A program made the position numbers and the translations under genes. Below, one piece after another: positions 25,226 through 33,934 of a stretch of 64,000 bases of DNA (positions are counted from its first letter, which is position 1; each line of letters begins with the position of its first letter). The notes beneath the pieces are model-generated. The model was given only the letters and a program-made list of their open reading frames with translations. It searched no databases and was not told the origin of the DNA. This DNA is from Pantoea agglomerans (GTDB taxonomy: Bacteria > Pseudomonadota > Gammaproteobacteria > Enterobacterales > Enterobacteriaceae): NCBI RefSeq assembly GCF_021397715.1, contig NZ_CP090207.1:2232001-2296000 (forward strand). The letters run 5' to 3'.

Positions 25226-25242
25226 TGCAATATTGATGCCAG
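25226..25242 (-). promoter_or_regulatory. Sigma-54 promoter of the hyp operon
   Basis: On the minus strand CTGGCATCAATATTGCA: a -24 TGGCA and -12 TTGCA with the required 10 bases between GG and GC. It lies 49 bases upstream of the hypA start, as expected for FhlA-dependent hyp expression. Confidence 0.8.
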
Positions 25243-25287
25243 GAAAAGCAATGAAATAAAAAGCTGCCCAATCCTCTGTCAGAATAA

Positions 25288-25304
25288 TGTCGTTCTTTCC
25301 GACA
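25288..25304. promoter_or_regulatory. Candidate FhlA upstream activating sequence
   Basis: Inverted repeat TGTCG-N7-CGACA in the hypA/hycA divergent region, between the two sigma-54 promoters and 46-116 bases upstream of them. Partial copies (TGACG, CGACA) follow to about 25332. Position and symmetry suit an FhlA binding site; identity is inferred. Confidence 0.55.
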
Positions 25305-25419
25305 TAAATGACGAAATAGCGACCATCGACACTTGCGGCTATTTGGTTGGCAGAATGAATAACGCTGATGAGGCCCGTAATCGCCTGATAATCATTCATT
25401 TAAGCAATGCGGTAAAAAG

Positions 25420-25436
25420 CTGGCCCGATTTATGCT
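25420..25436 (+). promoter_or_regulatory. Sigma-54 promoter of the hyc operon
   Basis: CTGGCCCGATTTATGCT: GG and GC dinucleotides separated by 10 bases, matching the -24/-12 pattern except the -12 TTGC reads ATGC. It lies about 90 bases upstream of hycA. Confidence 0.8.
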
Positions 25437-25526
25437 TAGAGAGCGTTAATGCTGTCCTTTTTATTCATCGCCACCCTGGCAGCCAGAGGAATAAAAAGGC
25501 ATTAACGCACCACTCAATGACGGGTA

Positions 25527-26000
25527 ATGACAATGAGCACACTCAGCGAACTGACCAGCAAGGCGGATTACATCGCCTGCAAAAATGGTCATCTGAAATC
25601 ACAATGGCGGACCTATCAGAACAGCCTGATACAGGCCATCACGCAGCTTAACAGCAAGATAAATCATGAATTTAGCTGCGGGGAGCAGCAGGATGTCCGC
25701 TTCACGCTGTTTAACCACTTTAGCGTCAGCATTCATCTCAGCGACGACTTCTACAGCCAGAAGATCCTCTACAGCCTGAACATGGCACACGACGGCGAAC
25801 AACCTGACTTCAGGCCGTTTACCGAGGCCTCGCTGAGTGAAGAAGGCTGGGTCGATCGCACCGTGGATATAAAAGATAAAAACGCGGTACTGGAACACTA
25901 CCTCAATAAAATATCGGGGCTCTACCAGTGTATTTTTGACGCATTAAAAAATGACCAGCCGGTCTATTCCCAGCTGGAACAATTATTCATTCGTCGCTGA
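25527..26000 (+). CDS. hycA: HycA, negative regulator of formate hydrogenlyase
   Basis: 157 residues (E. coli 153). 'LTSKADYIACKNGHLKSQWRTYQNSLIQAIT' and 'VLEHYLNKISGLYQCIFDALKND' align with E. coli HycA as I recall it. HycA is a small cytoplasmic protein that antagonises FhlA and so dampens the whole formate regulon. Two in-frame ATGs (25527, 25533) are possible starts. It is the first gene after the hyc sigma-54 promoter. A 135-base spacer rich in inverted repeats separates it from hycB. Confidence 0.93.
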   Translation: MTMSTLSELTSKADYIACKNGHLKSQWRTYQNSLIQAITQLNSKINHEFSCGEQQDVRFTLFNHFSVSIHLSDDFYSQKILYSLNMAHDGEQPDFRPFTEASLSEEGWVDRTVDIKDKNAVLEHYLNKISGLYQCIFDALKNDQPVYSQLEQLFIRR

Positions 26001-26073
26001 ATCTGTTTCGGTTTTTAACTTTGTGGTTAAAACCGTAAGGGCTTTTATTGCCGGTCGTGTGCGCGAATCATTC

Positions 26074-26120
26074 CGACATAAATGTCGATTTAAGTGACGA
26101 TTTCGTCAGCTTTGACGAAA
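26074..26120. promoter_or_regulatory. Cluster of nested inverted repeats between hycA and hycB
   Basis: Three perfect palindromes: CGACAT-AA-ATGTCG (26074-26087), TGACGA-TT-TCGTCA (26095-26108) and TTTCGTCA-GCTT-TGACGAAA (26101-26120), the last two sharing an arm. FhlA is known to bind between hycA and hycB in E. coli, so these are candidate FhlA sites. The last ends 15 bases before hycB and could also fold in the mRNA. Confidence 0.6.
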
Positions 26121-26135
26121 TTAACAGGAGACTTC

Positions 26136-26765
26136 ATGAGCGTTAACGCTGCCATGAATCAATATATTATCGCTGACCCGAAACGGTGTATCGGCTGCAA
26201 TACCTGTATGGCCAGCTGTTCACAGGAACACCAGCGCCACGGTTTACAATCCGCGCCCCGTTTGCAGGTGATGCGTAACCGGCTCGATTCCGCGCCGGTG
26301 ATGTGCCACCAGTGTGAAGACGCGCCCTGTGCCCAGGTCTGCCCGGTCAATGCCATCCGCCGCGAAAACCACGCGATTCATCTCAATGAAAGCCTCTGTG
26401 TGAGCTGCAAGCTGTGCGGTATCGCCTGCCCGTTCGGGGCAATCAGCTTTTCCGGCAGTGCTCCGCTGGCAATTCCGCGCGACTGCAATAGCGCCAAAGC
26501 GCTGCCGGCTCCGCTGCCGCCGCGTGCCGTCAGCCCGTTTCTCGATTGCGTGCCGGGGCTGCGCGCGGTGGCGGTGAAGTGCGATTTGTGCAGCTTCAGT
26601 TCCGAGGGTCCGGCCTGCATCAGAACCTGTCCGACCCAGGCGATCACGCTGGTTACCGCGCAGCTGGCGGAAAAAGCCAGCCAGCAAAAACGACTGAATG
26701 CCATCAGCGTGCTGCCGGTCGGGCTGATCGCCCTGAGTGCCCCTGAGGGAGAGAACCGATCATGA
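26136..26765 (+). CDS. hycB: HycB, 4Fe-4S electron-transfer subunit linking FdhF to hydrogenase-3
   Basis: 209 residues from the ATG at 26136, which follows 'AACAGGAGACTTC' and is preferred to 26094 (no ribosome-binding site). Four ferredoxin motifs: 'CIGCNTCMASC', 'CHQCEDAPCAQVCP', 'CVSCKLCGIACP' and 'CDLCSFSSEGPACIRTCP'. These carry four 4Fe-4S clusters that pass electrons from formate dehydrogenase H toward HycF/HycG. The N-terminus has seven residues before the conserved MNQYIIAD start of E. coli HycB. It overlaps hycC by ATGA. Confidence 0.95.
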   Translation: MSVNAAMNQYIIADPKRCIGCNTCMASCSQEHQRHGLQSAPRLQVMRNRLDSAPVMCHQCEDAPCAQVCPVNAIRRENHAIHLNESLCVSCKLCGIACPFGAISFSGSAPLAIPRDCNSAKALPAPLPPRAVSPFLDCVPGLRAVAVKCDLCSFSSEGPACIRTCPTQAITLVTAQLAEKASQQKRLNAISVLPVGLIALSAPEGENRS

Positions 26766-28666
26766 TGTCACTGTTTGCTTTATCACCGGCGGCGCTGGTG
26801 ACGCTGGCGCTGTTGCTGTTTGTTGGCAGTGGCCTCGCTGGCGGGTTACTGGCGGCGGCGGCACGAGTCAGCAGCCTGATTTCCGGCATCGGCGGCATGG
26901 TGGCCGCCGGCGCGCTAGCGGTAGCCGCCCTTGAGCTGCTGAACAGCGGCACATCGCAGACGCTGCCGCTGCCGCCGCTGCCTTACCGTGCGGCGTTCAG
27001 CCCGCTGAATGCGCTGCTGTTGCTGACGCTCGCCGTAACCGCCCTGTGCTGCAGCCTCTATGCCTGCGCCTGGCTGGCGCGGGTCGATCGGCGTCGTCGC
27101 GCCCGCACTGGCCTGCTGTGTAATCTGTTGCTGGCGGCCCTGACCGCCGCCACGGTTGCCGCCAATGCCGTCGCGCTGATCCTGATGATGGAAATCGCTG
27201 CGCTGTGTGCCTATTTCATCATCGTGCAGGTCGATGATGTTAAAAGCCGCCGTGCCGGTCTCAATCACTATTTATCCGGTCGTCTCGGCACGCTGTGCCT
27301 GCTGCTGGCGTTCGGGCTGCTGCATCACGCCGCGGGCAGTCTCGATTTCGACCTGCTGCGCCAGTCATCCCTGACGGCAGGCACGAAATCCGTGGCATTC
27401 CTGCTGGCGCTGGCCGGTTTCGGGCTCTACGCCGGCATTATTCCGCTGCACGCCTGGGTACCGCAGTCGCACGCCAGCGCGCCCGCTCACGTTGCCGCGC
27501 TGTTCTCTGCGGTGCTGATGAAAATCGGCATTATCGGCCTGGTGAAAGTCGGTCTGGACCTGCTGGGCGCGCCACCACTCTGGTGGGGAATAACGGTGCT
27601 GCTGCTGGCGATGCTTACCGCCTTTCTCGGCGGACTCTACGCCCTGATGGAGCACGATATCCGCCGCCTGCTGGCCTGGCACACGCTGGAAAACGTCGGC
27701 ATTATTCTGCTCGGTATCGGCGGCGCGATGGTCGGTGTGGCGCTAAATCTGCCGCAGCTGGCCTCGCTGGCGCTGCTGGCGGGCCTGTTCCATCTGTTTA
27801 ATCACGGACTGTTTAAAACCGCGCTGTTCCTGACTGCCGGTGAAATCGAAATGCAGACCGGCATTCAGGATATGGAAAAGCTCGGCGGGATCGCCCGTCG
27901 GATGCCGTTTACCGCCATCGCCATGCTGATCGCCCTGATGTCGATGGCGGCGCTGCCACCGCTGAACGGCTTTGCCAGTGAATGGCTGCTTTATCAGTCA
28001 CTGTTCCAGCTCAGCGCCAGTCACGCCATCATTGGACGCCTGATCGGACCGCTGCTGGCGGTGGGTCTGGCGCTGACCGGTGCGCTGGCGCTGATGTGTA
28101 TTGCCAAAGTGTTCGGCGTGACCTGTCTGGGTGTTGCGCGCAGTCAGGCGGCGGCAGAGGCCAGCCCTGCGCCGCGGGCCATGACGCTCAGCAGCAGCCT
28201 GCTGGCGCTGTTGTGCGTGATGAGCGGCATCGCCTCGCCGTGGATAGTTCCGCACTTCTCCGCCGTGGCCGCCTCGGTGCTGCATCTGCCGGTGCTGGCG
28301 GCGGCCGGGCATGGCGTGACCTATTCCACCTCTTCTGCGGTCTCCGCGCCGATGATCGCTGTGCTGCTGCTGGCGATGCCGTTACTGCCGTGGATCATCG
28401 CCACTCTGCTGCGCGGCCCGCGCCTGCCCAACCGGACACGCGGTGATGCCTGGGCCTGCGGCTACGCGCATTCCGCCGACATGGTGGTGACCGCAACCGG
28501 TTTTGCCCAGCCGCTGCGCGTGATGTTTGCCCCGCTTTATCGCCTGCGTCAGCAACTGACACCCGCCCCGCTGGTGGCTGCGCTGCATCGTGGCTGGCTC
28601 GCGGCGTTCTGCCGACGTCTGGCGTTTATCGAACTGGCCGTGCTGCTGGTGGTAGCTGTTGCCTGA
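26762..28666 (+). CDS. hycC: HycC, membrane subunit of hydrogenase-3
   Basis: 634 residues with about 16 hydrophobic segments; related to the antiporter-like Nuo subunits (NuoL/M/N). Motif 'GIIPLHAWVPQSHASAPAHVAALFSAVLMKIGIIGLVKV' is the conserved proton-antiporter core (residues about 223-261). A later 'HLFNHGLFKTALFLTAGEI' carries the family lysine. Charged membrane residues are those used in proton movement in complex I relatives. It overlaps hycB by 4 bases and precedes hycD by 10. Confidence 0.95.
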   Translation: MMSLFALSPAALVTLALLLFVGSGLAGGLLAAAARVSSLISGIGGMVAAGALAVAALELLNSGTSQTLPLPPLPYRAAFSPLNALLLLTLAVTALCCSLYACAWLARVDRRRRARTGLLCNLLLAALTAATVAANAVALILMMEIAALCAYFIIVQVDDVKSRRAGLNHYLSGRLGTLCLLLAFGLLHHAAGSLDFDLLRQSSLTAGTKSVAFLLALAGFGLYAGIIPLHAWVPQSHASAPAHVAALFSAVLMKIGIIGLVKVGLDLLGAPPLWWGITVLLLAMLTAFLGGLYALMEHDIRRLLAWHTLENVGIILLGIGGAMVGVALNLPQLASLALLAGLFHLFNHGLFKTALFLTAGEIEMQTGIQDMEKLGGIARRMPFTAIAMLIALMSMAALPPLNGFASEWLLYQSLFQLSASHAIIGRLIGPLLAVGLALTGALALMCIAKVFGVTCLGVARSQAAAEASPAPRAMTLSSSLLALLCVMSGIASPWIVPHFSAVAASVLHLPVLAAAGHGVTYSTSSAVSAPMIAVLLLAMPLLPWIIATLLRGPRLPNRTRGDAWACGYAHSADMVVTATGFAQPLRVMFAPLYRLRQQLTPAPLVAALHRGWLAAFCRRLAFIELAVLLVVAVA

Positions 28667-28676
28667 GGAACTGACT

Positions 28677-29630
28677 ATGAAAACTTCACTGCTGTTTGCC
28701 GGATCGTTATGGCCGCTGGCGCTGCTGCAGGCGATCGCGTTGCTGGCGCTGGCACCGCTGTTTGCCGGCTTCAGCCGGGTCCTGCGCGCCCGGCTGCAAA
28801 ACCGGCAAGGGCCAGGCCTGTTACAGGAGTACCGCGACCTCGGCAAATTGCTTAAACGTCAGAGCGTGGCACCGGCCGCGGCGGGCATCGCGTTTCGCAG
28901 TATGCCCTGTCTGCTGATCGGCGGACTGCTCACCATCGCCAGCGCGCTACCGATGGTGACGCTGGCATCGCCGATGGGTGCGGCAGGCGATCTCATCACC
29001 GTGCTTTACCTGTTTGCCGTGGTGCGGCTGGTCTTTGCCCTTGCCGGGCTGGATACCGGCAGCCCGTTCACCGGCATCGGTGCCAGCCGTGAAGCCGTGC
29101 TTGGCGTGCTGGTGGAGCCGATTTTGCTGCTCGGGCTGTGGGTGGCGGCGCTGGTCGCCGGTTCCACTTCGCTCGGCGCGATAGCCGCCCGGGTGCTGCA
29201 CTGGCCGCTCTCCTCGTCGTTAACCCTGATGCTGGCCGCGCTGGCCTGCGCCTTTGCCTGCTATATCGAGCTGGGCAAGCTGCCGTTTGACATGGCCGAA
29301 GCCGAACAGGAACTGCAGGAAGGTCCGCTGACTGAATATTCCGGTGCCGCGCTGGGCGTGCTGAAACTCGGCATCAGCCTGAAACAGCTGGTGGTGTTAC
29401 AGCTGTTCCTCGGCCTGTTTTTCCCGTTCGGGATGGCACAACAGCTGACGCCGCTGGCGTTGCTGATTGCCGTCATCGCCTGTGTGGCGAAACTGCTGAT
29501 CGCGCTGTTGGTGGTGGCACTGATCGAGAACAGCGTGGCGCGTCTGCGCTTTCTTAAAACCTCCCGAACCACCTGGGCAGGCTTCGGGCTGGCGTTTCTG
29601 GCGCTGGTTTCCTGGCTGGTCACAGGCTGA
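28677..29630 (+). CDS. hycD: HycD, membrane anchor subunit of hydrogenase-3
   Basis: 317 residues, NuoH family, with about eight membrane segments. 'GFSRVLRARLQNRQGPGLLQEYRDLGKLLKR' (residues about 26-56) and 'ELGKLPFDMAEAEQELQEGPLTEYSG' are the NuoH-like quinone-site/loop motifs. The ATG at 28677 follows TGAGGAACTGACT. An upstream TTG inside hycC is not used. It anchors the soluble arm to the inner membrane. Confidence 0.95.
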   Translation: MKTSLLFAGSLWPLALLQAIALLALAPLFAGFSRVLRARLQNRQGPGLLQEYRDLGKLLKRQSVAPAAAGIAFRSMPCLLIGGLLTIASALPMVTLASPMGAAGDLITVLYLFAVVRLVFALAGLDTGSPFTGIGASREAVLGVLVEPILLLGLWVAALVAGSTSLGAIAARVLHWPLSSSLTLMLAALACAFACYIELGKLPFDMAEAEQELQEGPLTEYSGAALGVLKLGISLKQLVVLQLFLGLFFPFGMAQQLTPLALLIAVIACVAKLLIALLVVALIENSVARLRFLKTSRTTWAGFGLAFLALVSWLVTG

Positions 29631-29673
29631 TTCCCCCTTTTCTGCTCCCGCTGCGGCGGGAAGAGGCTTTGTC

Positions 29674-31398
29674 ATGAATGAGTTCAGTAGCGCATTAAAT
29701 CAAAACCCGGTCGGCAAAGAGTATCTGGCCGCGCTGGCGCAGCAGTTTCCGTCGGCACTTTCAGGCAGTGAATGGCAGACCGATACGCAGGTAACGGTCA
29801 CCATCAGGCTCAACTGGCTACCGGAAGTGGTCGAATGGCTCTGCTACCAGCAGGGCGGCTGGCTGTCGGTGCTGTTTGGCAATGACGAACGCACGCTGTG
29901 CGGCAACTACGCGCTCTATTACGTGCTGTCGATGGAAAAAGGCGTGAAGTGCTGGATTACCGTGCGTGCCGAAGTGGACCCGGTGTCACTGGAGTTTCCT
30001 TCCGTCACCCCGCGCGTGCCGGCGGCGGTCTGGGGTGAACGTGAGGTCCGGGATATGTACGGTTTACGACCGGTCGGCTTGCCGGACGAACGGCGGCTGG
30101 TGTTGCCGGATGACTGGCCGGACGATCTCTATCCGCTGCGGAAAGATGCGATGGATTACCGTCAGCGTCCCGCCCCGACCACCGACGAAGAAACCTACCC
30201 GTTTATCTCTGAAACCAGAGCAGGCAATAAAATTGTGCCGATCGGCCCGCTACACGTCACCTCAGATGAACCGGGACATTTTCGGCTATTCGTCGATGGT
30301 GAAGATATTATCGACGCCGACTACCGCCTGTTCTACGTCCATCGCGGCATGGAAAAACTGGCTGAAACCCGCATGGGCTACAACGAAGTGACCTTTCTGT
30401 CAGATCGGGTCTGCGGCATCTGCGGCTTCACCCACAGCGTCGCGTACACCTCCTCGGTGGAAAACGCGATGGGCATTGTGGTGCCGGAGCGCGCCCAGAT
30501 GATCCGTTCGATTCTGCTCGAAGTTGAACGCCTGCATAGCCATTTACTGAACCTCGGGCTGGCCTGTCACTTTGTCGGTTTTGATTCCGGATTCATGCAG
30601 TTTTTTCGCGTGCGTGAACAGTCGATGAAGATGGCGGAAATCCTGACCGGCGCGCGAAAAACCTACGGCATGAATCTGATCGGCGGCATCCGCCGTGACA
30701 TTCTCAAAGACGACATGATCGCCACGCTGGCGCTGGCGGCCAGTATGCGCCAGGAGCTTAACCAGCTGGTCGATATCCTGCTCAGCACGCCAAATACCCG
30801 CCAGCGCAGCATCGGCGTCGGCATTCTCGACCCGCAGGTTGCGCGTGATTTCGCTAACGTCGGGCCGATGGTGCGCGGCAGCGGCCACCGCCGTGATATG
30901 CGTCAGGATCATCCCTACGCCAGCTACGCAAAACTGCCGTTCGAGCTCTGCAGCGAAACCGGTAACGACGTCTATTCCCGCCTGAAGGTACGGATTCATG
31001 AGGTGTTTAACGCCCTGAATATGATCGAGTTCGGTCTGCAAAGCCTGCCCGGTGGTCCGCTGGCGGTTGACGGGTTTACCTATATTCCACACCGTTTTGC
31101 CCTCGGCTTCGCGGAAGCGCCGCGCGGTGATGACATCCACTGGAGCATGACCGGCGACAACCAGAAACTGTTTCGCTGGCGCTGCCGGGCGGCGACCTAT
31201 GCCAACTGGCCGACGCTGCGCTACATGCTGCGCGGCAACACGGTCTCTGATGCCCCGCTGATTATCGGCAGCCTCGATCCCTGTTACTCCTGCACCGACC
31301 GCATGACGGTGGTCGATGTGCGCAAGAAAACCACGATCGTCGTGCCGTATAAAGAGATCGAGCGTTACGGCATCGAACGTAAAAATTCGCCGCTTTGA
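29674..31398 (+). CDS. hycE: HycE, NiFe catalytic subunit of hydrogenase-3
   Basis: 574 residues (E. coli 569). The N-terminal NuoC-like part (about 1-170) is fused to a NuoD/NiFe large-subunit part. The nickel-binding cysteines are in 'DRVCGICGFTHS' (residues about 245-256) and 'DPCYSCTDRM' near the C-terminus. The precursor carries a 31-residue tail after R543, to be removed by HycI once nickel is loaded. It faces the cytoplasm and reduces protons to hydrogen. It is 43 bases after hycD with 'AAGAGGC' before the ATG. Confidence 0.97.
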   Translation: MNEFSSALNQNPVGKEYLAALAQQFPSALSGSEWQTDTQVTVTIRLNWLPEVVEWLCYQQGGWLSVLFGNDERTLCGNYALYYVLSMEKGVKCWITVRAEVDPVSLEFPSVTPRVPAAVWGEREVRDMYGLRPVGLPDERRLVLPDDWPDDLYPLRKDAMDYRQRPAPTTDEETYPFISETRAGNKIVPIGPLHVTSDEPGHFRLFVDGEDIIDADYRLFYVHRGMEKLAETRMGYNEVTFLSDRVCGICGFTHSVAYTSSVENAMGIVVPERAQMIRSILLEVERLHSHLLNLGLACHFVGFDSGFMQFFRVREQSMKMAEILTGARKTYGMNLIGGIRRDILKDDMIATLALAASMRQELNQLVDILLSTPNTRQRSIGVGILDPQVARDFANVGPMVRGSGHRRDMRQDHPYASYAKLPFELCSETGNDVYSRLKVRIHEVFNALNMIEFGLQSLPGGPLAVDGFTYIPHRFALGFAEAPRGDDIHWSMTGDNQKLFRWRCRAATYANWPTLRYMLRGNTVSDAPLIIGSLDPCYSCTDRMTVVDVRKKTTIVVPYKEIERYGIERKNSPL

Positions 31399-31411
31399 GG
31401 AGCCGCGCATC

Positions 31412-31966
31412 ATGCTGAAACTGATTAAAAAAGTGCTCAAAACCGGGACCGTGACGGTAGCTTATCCGTTTAAGCCGCTGGATCTGGCCGCAAATTTTCG
31501 CGGCAAACCGCAATACAACGCCCAGCAGTGTGTCGGCTGTGGGGCCTGCGCCAACGCCTGTCCGTCAAATGCGCTGACCATGACCACGGCGGACGATGGC
31601 GCATCCCTCCGCTGGCAGCTGTTTCTCGGCCGCTGCATTTTCTGCGCCCGCTGCGAAGAGGTCTGCCCGACCGCCGCCATCCGGCTCTCGTCAGAATTTG
31701 AACTGGCGGTGTGGCGCAAAGAGGATCTGTTCGAGAGCGCTGACTTCCCGATCTGCCGCTGCCGGGGCTGCGGTAAACCTTATGCGGTACAGAAGGAGAT
31801 CGATTTCGCGCTGAGTCTGTTACAGGAGAGCGCCGCGCTGAGTGACCAGCAGCTGGCTGACCGGCGTCAGCAGTATGAAACCTGCCCGGAATGCAAACAG
31901 CGGCTCAGGGTTTGCGCCAGTGACCGGATTGATATCGGTCGCCATTTGATCGGGGAGGCCCACTGA
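31412..31966 (+). CDS. hycF: HycF, 4Fe-4S subunit of hydrogenase-3 (NuoI-like)
   Basis: 184 residues from [20 protein letters not shown]; the ATG at 31412 is preceded by GAGGAGCC. Two classical 2x[4Fe-4S] motifs: '[12 protein letters not shown]' and '[12 protein letters not shown]'. Additional cysteine pairs in '[10 protein letters not shown]' and '[11 protein letters not shown]' toward the C-terminus are an HycF/HyfH feature. It relays electrons from HycB to HycG. It shares a TGATGA junction with hycG. Confidence 0.95.
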   Translation: MLKLIKKVLKTGTVTVAYPFKPLDLAANFRGKPQYNAQQCVGCGACANACPSNALTMTTADDGASLRWQLFLGRCIFCARCEEVCPTAAIRLSSEFELAVWRKEDLFESADFPICRCRGCGKPYAVQKEIDFALSLLQESAALSDQQLADRRQQYETCPECKQRLRVCASDRIDIGRHLIGEAH

Positions 31967-32763
31967 TGAGTCAACTGCCGATTGCGCCCCGCGACGAAAA
32001 TGGTCTGCCACAGCCGATCACGCTGGGCCAGAGTATCGCCCGACTGAAATCCACCTTACTAAACAGTATCCGCCGTTCAGCCTATGTCTACCGCGTGGAC
32101 TGCGGCGGCTGTAACGGCTGCGAAATTGAGATTTTTGCTGCCATTTCGCCGCTGTTCGATGCTGAACGCTTTGGCATCAAAGTGGTGCCCTCGCCCCGCC
32201 ACGCTGACATTCTGCTGTTTACCGGTGCCGTAACCCGCGCCATGCGGATACCGGCGCTGCGTGCCTGGGACAGCGCGCCGGACCCGAAAATCTGCATCTC
32301 CTACGGCGCCTGCGGAAACAGCGGCGGCATTTTCCATGACCTTTACTGCGTCTGGGGCGGCACTGACAAAATCGTACCGGTCGATGTCTATATTCCTGGC
32401 TGCCCGCCAACGCCAGCCGCGACAATTTACGGGTTTGCGCTGGCGCTGGGCCTGCTGGACCAGAAAATCAAAGCGGAGCCCCATCATGCGCTGGCGGCCG
32501 AACCGGCCGCGTTATTACATCCCGGACTGCCGCAGCCGCTGCGGGTACTGCTGGATCGCGAAGCGCGCCGGATGGCCGGTTACCGTTATGGCCGCCAGAT
32601 TGCCGATCGGTTTATGGCGCTGATGACGGCGCCGGGCGCTCAGCCGGTGGACCAGCGCCTGTCGGCGTACCTTGAGCAACAGGGCGATCCGCGTCTTAAC
32701 GAAATCATCGGTCAGCTGCAGCAGATCTATCAGCAGGTTCAGCGTGGCGAGGTACGCCTGTAA
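31966..32763 (+). CDS. hycG: HycG, small 4Fe-4S subunit of hydrogenase-3 (NuoB-like)
   Basis: 265 residues. NuoB-family motif set: '[11 protein letters not shown]', '[15 protein letters not shown]' and 'YIPGCPPTP', providing the four cysteines for the cluster nearest the NiFe site. '[16 protein letters not shown]' lies between. The C-terminal region is a little longer than in E. coli (255). Its stop overlaps hycH by one base (TAATG). Confidence 0.95.
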   Translation: MSQLPIAPRDENGLPQPITLGQSIARLKSTLLNSIRRSAYVYRVDCGGCNGCEIEIFAAISPLFDAERFGIKVVPSPRHADILLFTGAVTRAMRIPALRAWDSAPDPKICISYGACGNSGGIFHDLYCVWGGTDKIVPVDVYIPGCPPTPAATIYGFALALGLLDQKIKAEPHHALAAEPAALLHPGLPQPLRVLLDREARRMAGYRYGRQIADRFMALMTAPGAQPVDQRLSAYLEQQGDPRLNEIIGQLQQIYQQVQRGEVRL

Positions 32764-33242
32764 TGCGCACGGATAACGATCAGCGCTTCGCGCGCCATCA
32801 GCCGGTGGCCGGTCATCAGCCGCACAAAAACAAAGTGGTTTTCTATTCGCTGAGCAGCAAGTTTGTCGATGAGAAAAGTGCGCAGCAGCGCAGTGCGCAG
32901 CCGGTACAGGAGGTGGTCTATTACAGCCTGGCCATCGGCCATCATCTGGGCGTCATCGACTGCCTGCAATCCCGTCTTGAGTGCCCGCTTGATGACTATC
33001 AGCAGTGGGTAAATTGCCTGCCAGTAAACAGCGCAGCCCGGCACAAACTGGCTGGGGTGCAGCGCTTCGGGGAGATCACCATCGACAGCACGCATACCCA
33101 TTTGCTGGCGCTGGCGCTGCGTGCGGCTCGTCCGCAGATGAGTGCCCTGCAGCAGGGCTGGAGCGATCGGCTCATCGCCATGCTGACCCGGATTGAACAC
33201 GACCCCGCCCTCTACCTGATGGTCCGGAGATACGATGCCTGA
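32763..33242 (+). CDS. hycH: HycH, hydrogenase-3 assembly protein
   Basis: 159 residues. 'KNKVVFYSLSSKFVDEKSAQQ', 'EVVYYSLAIGHHLGVIDCLQS' and 'ALYLMVRRYD' align with HycH of E. coli (136 residues). An extra 20-odd residue N-terminal tail rich in His, Arg and Asp ([21 protein letters not shown]) is present if the ATG at 32763 is used; the start fits the TAATG junction with hycG. HycH is needed for maturation of the complex; its biochemistry is not settled. It overlaps hycI by 8 bases. Confidence 0.92.
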   Translation: MRTDNDQRFARHQPVAGHQPHKNKVVFYSLSSKFVDEKSAQQRSAQPVQEVVYYSLAIGHHLGVIDCLQSRLECPLDDYQQWVNCLPVNSAARHKLAGVQRFGEITIDSTHTHLLALALRAARPQMSALQQGWSDRLIAMLTRIEHDPALYLMVRRYDA

Positions 33243-33720
33243 TTTTACCTCGCGTTACGCGCTGCTGTGCGTCGGAAACAGCATGATGGGCGATGACGGT
33301 GCCGGTCCGCGCCTGGCGGAGCGGTGCACTGAACATCCGCTGCCCGGCTGGACGGTGGTGGACGGCGGCGCGGCCCCGGAAAACGATATCGGGTATTTAC
33401 GTGAACTGCGCCCGCAGCATCTGGTGATCGTTGATGCCACCGATATGGGACTGGCAGCGGGCGAGATGCGTCTTATCGACGAAGAGGATATTGCCGACCT
33501 GTTCATGATGACCACCCACAACCTGCCGCTGAGCTTTCTGATTCAGCAACTGCGCAGCGATATTCCGGCTATCACCTTTGTCGGCATTCAGCCCGACGTG
33601 GTGGCCTTTTACTACCCGATCAGCGCCGCTGTTGAGCGGGCCGTTATCGATCTGCATCAGCGACTGCCTGCGCTGGAACAGGGGCTGGGAATCGCCCCTT
33701 TCCGGGCGGCAGGCGCCTGA
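33235..33720 (+). CDS. hycI: HycI, endopeptidase maturing HycE
   Basis: 161 residues (E. coli 156). Family M52 protease: 'LLCVGNSMMGDDGAGPRLAE' with the metal-sensing aspartate, 'VDATDMGLAAGEMRLI' and 'FMMTTHNLPLSFLIQQL' (histidine ligand). It removes the C-terminal tail of HycE after nickel insertion. It ends the hyc run; a hairpin and the hydN promoter follow. Confidence 0.95.
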   Translation: MPDFTSRYALLCVGNSMMGDDGAGPRLAERCTEHPLPGWTVVDGGAAPENDIGYLRELRPQHLVIVDATDMGLAAGEMRLIDEEDIADLFMMTTHNLPLSFLIQQLRSDIPAITFVGIQPDVVAFYYPISAAVERAVIDLHQRLPALEQGLGIAPFRAAGA

Positions 33721-33749
33721 CAACGGCGTCGTCATAACTGTCGGAATGA

Positions 33750-33787
33750 TGACGAAACCCGGCTGACGTAAGCAGCCGGTTTCGTCA
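33750..33787. terminator. Stem-loop after hycI
   Basis: TGACGAAACCCGGCTG (33750-33765) pairs with CAGCCGGTTTCGTCA (33773-33787) with one bulged C and a 7-base loop. It may terminate hyc transcription, although no U-run follows. The TGACGA/TCGTCA ends resemble the repeats upstream of hycB, so it may also hold FhlA sites. Confidence 0.5.
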
Positions 33788-33846
33788 CCTTCGACGACAG
33801 CCGATATAACCCACTGAATAAAAACTAAAAAATTTAAATCTGCAAG

Positions 33847-33863
33847 CTGGCACGCTTTATGTA
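33847..33863 (+). promoter_or_regulatory. Sigma-54-type promoter of hydN-fdhF-hypF
   Basis: CTGGCACGCTTTATGTA: perfect CTGGCACG -24 element and a -12 element reading ATGT instead of TTGC, at correct 10-base spacing. It lies 72 bases before hydN. Confidence 0.65.
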
Positions 33864-33934
33864 TTACCCCTACAGCCCTCTCGTCAGGCCGGTGTGATCC
33901 GGCGTCAGACGAAATCCCCAATCAGGAGATTCAG

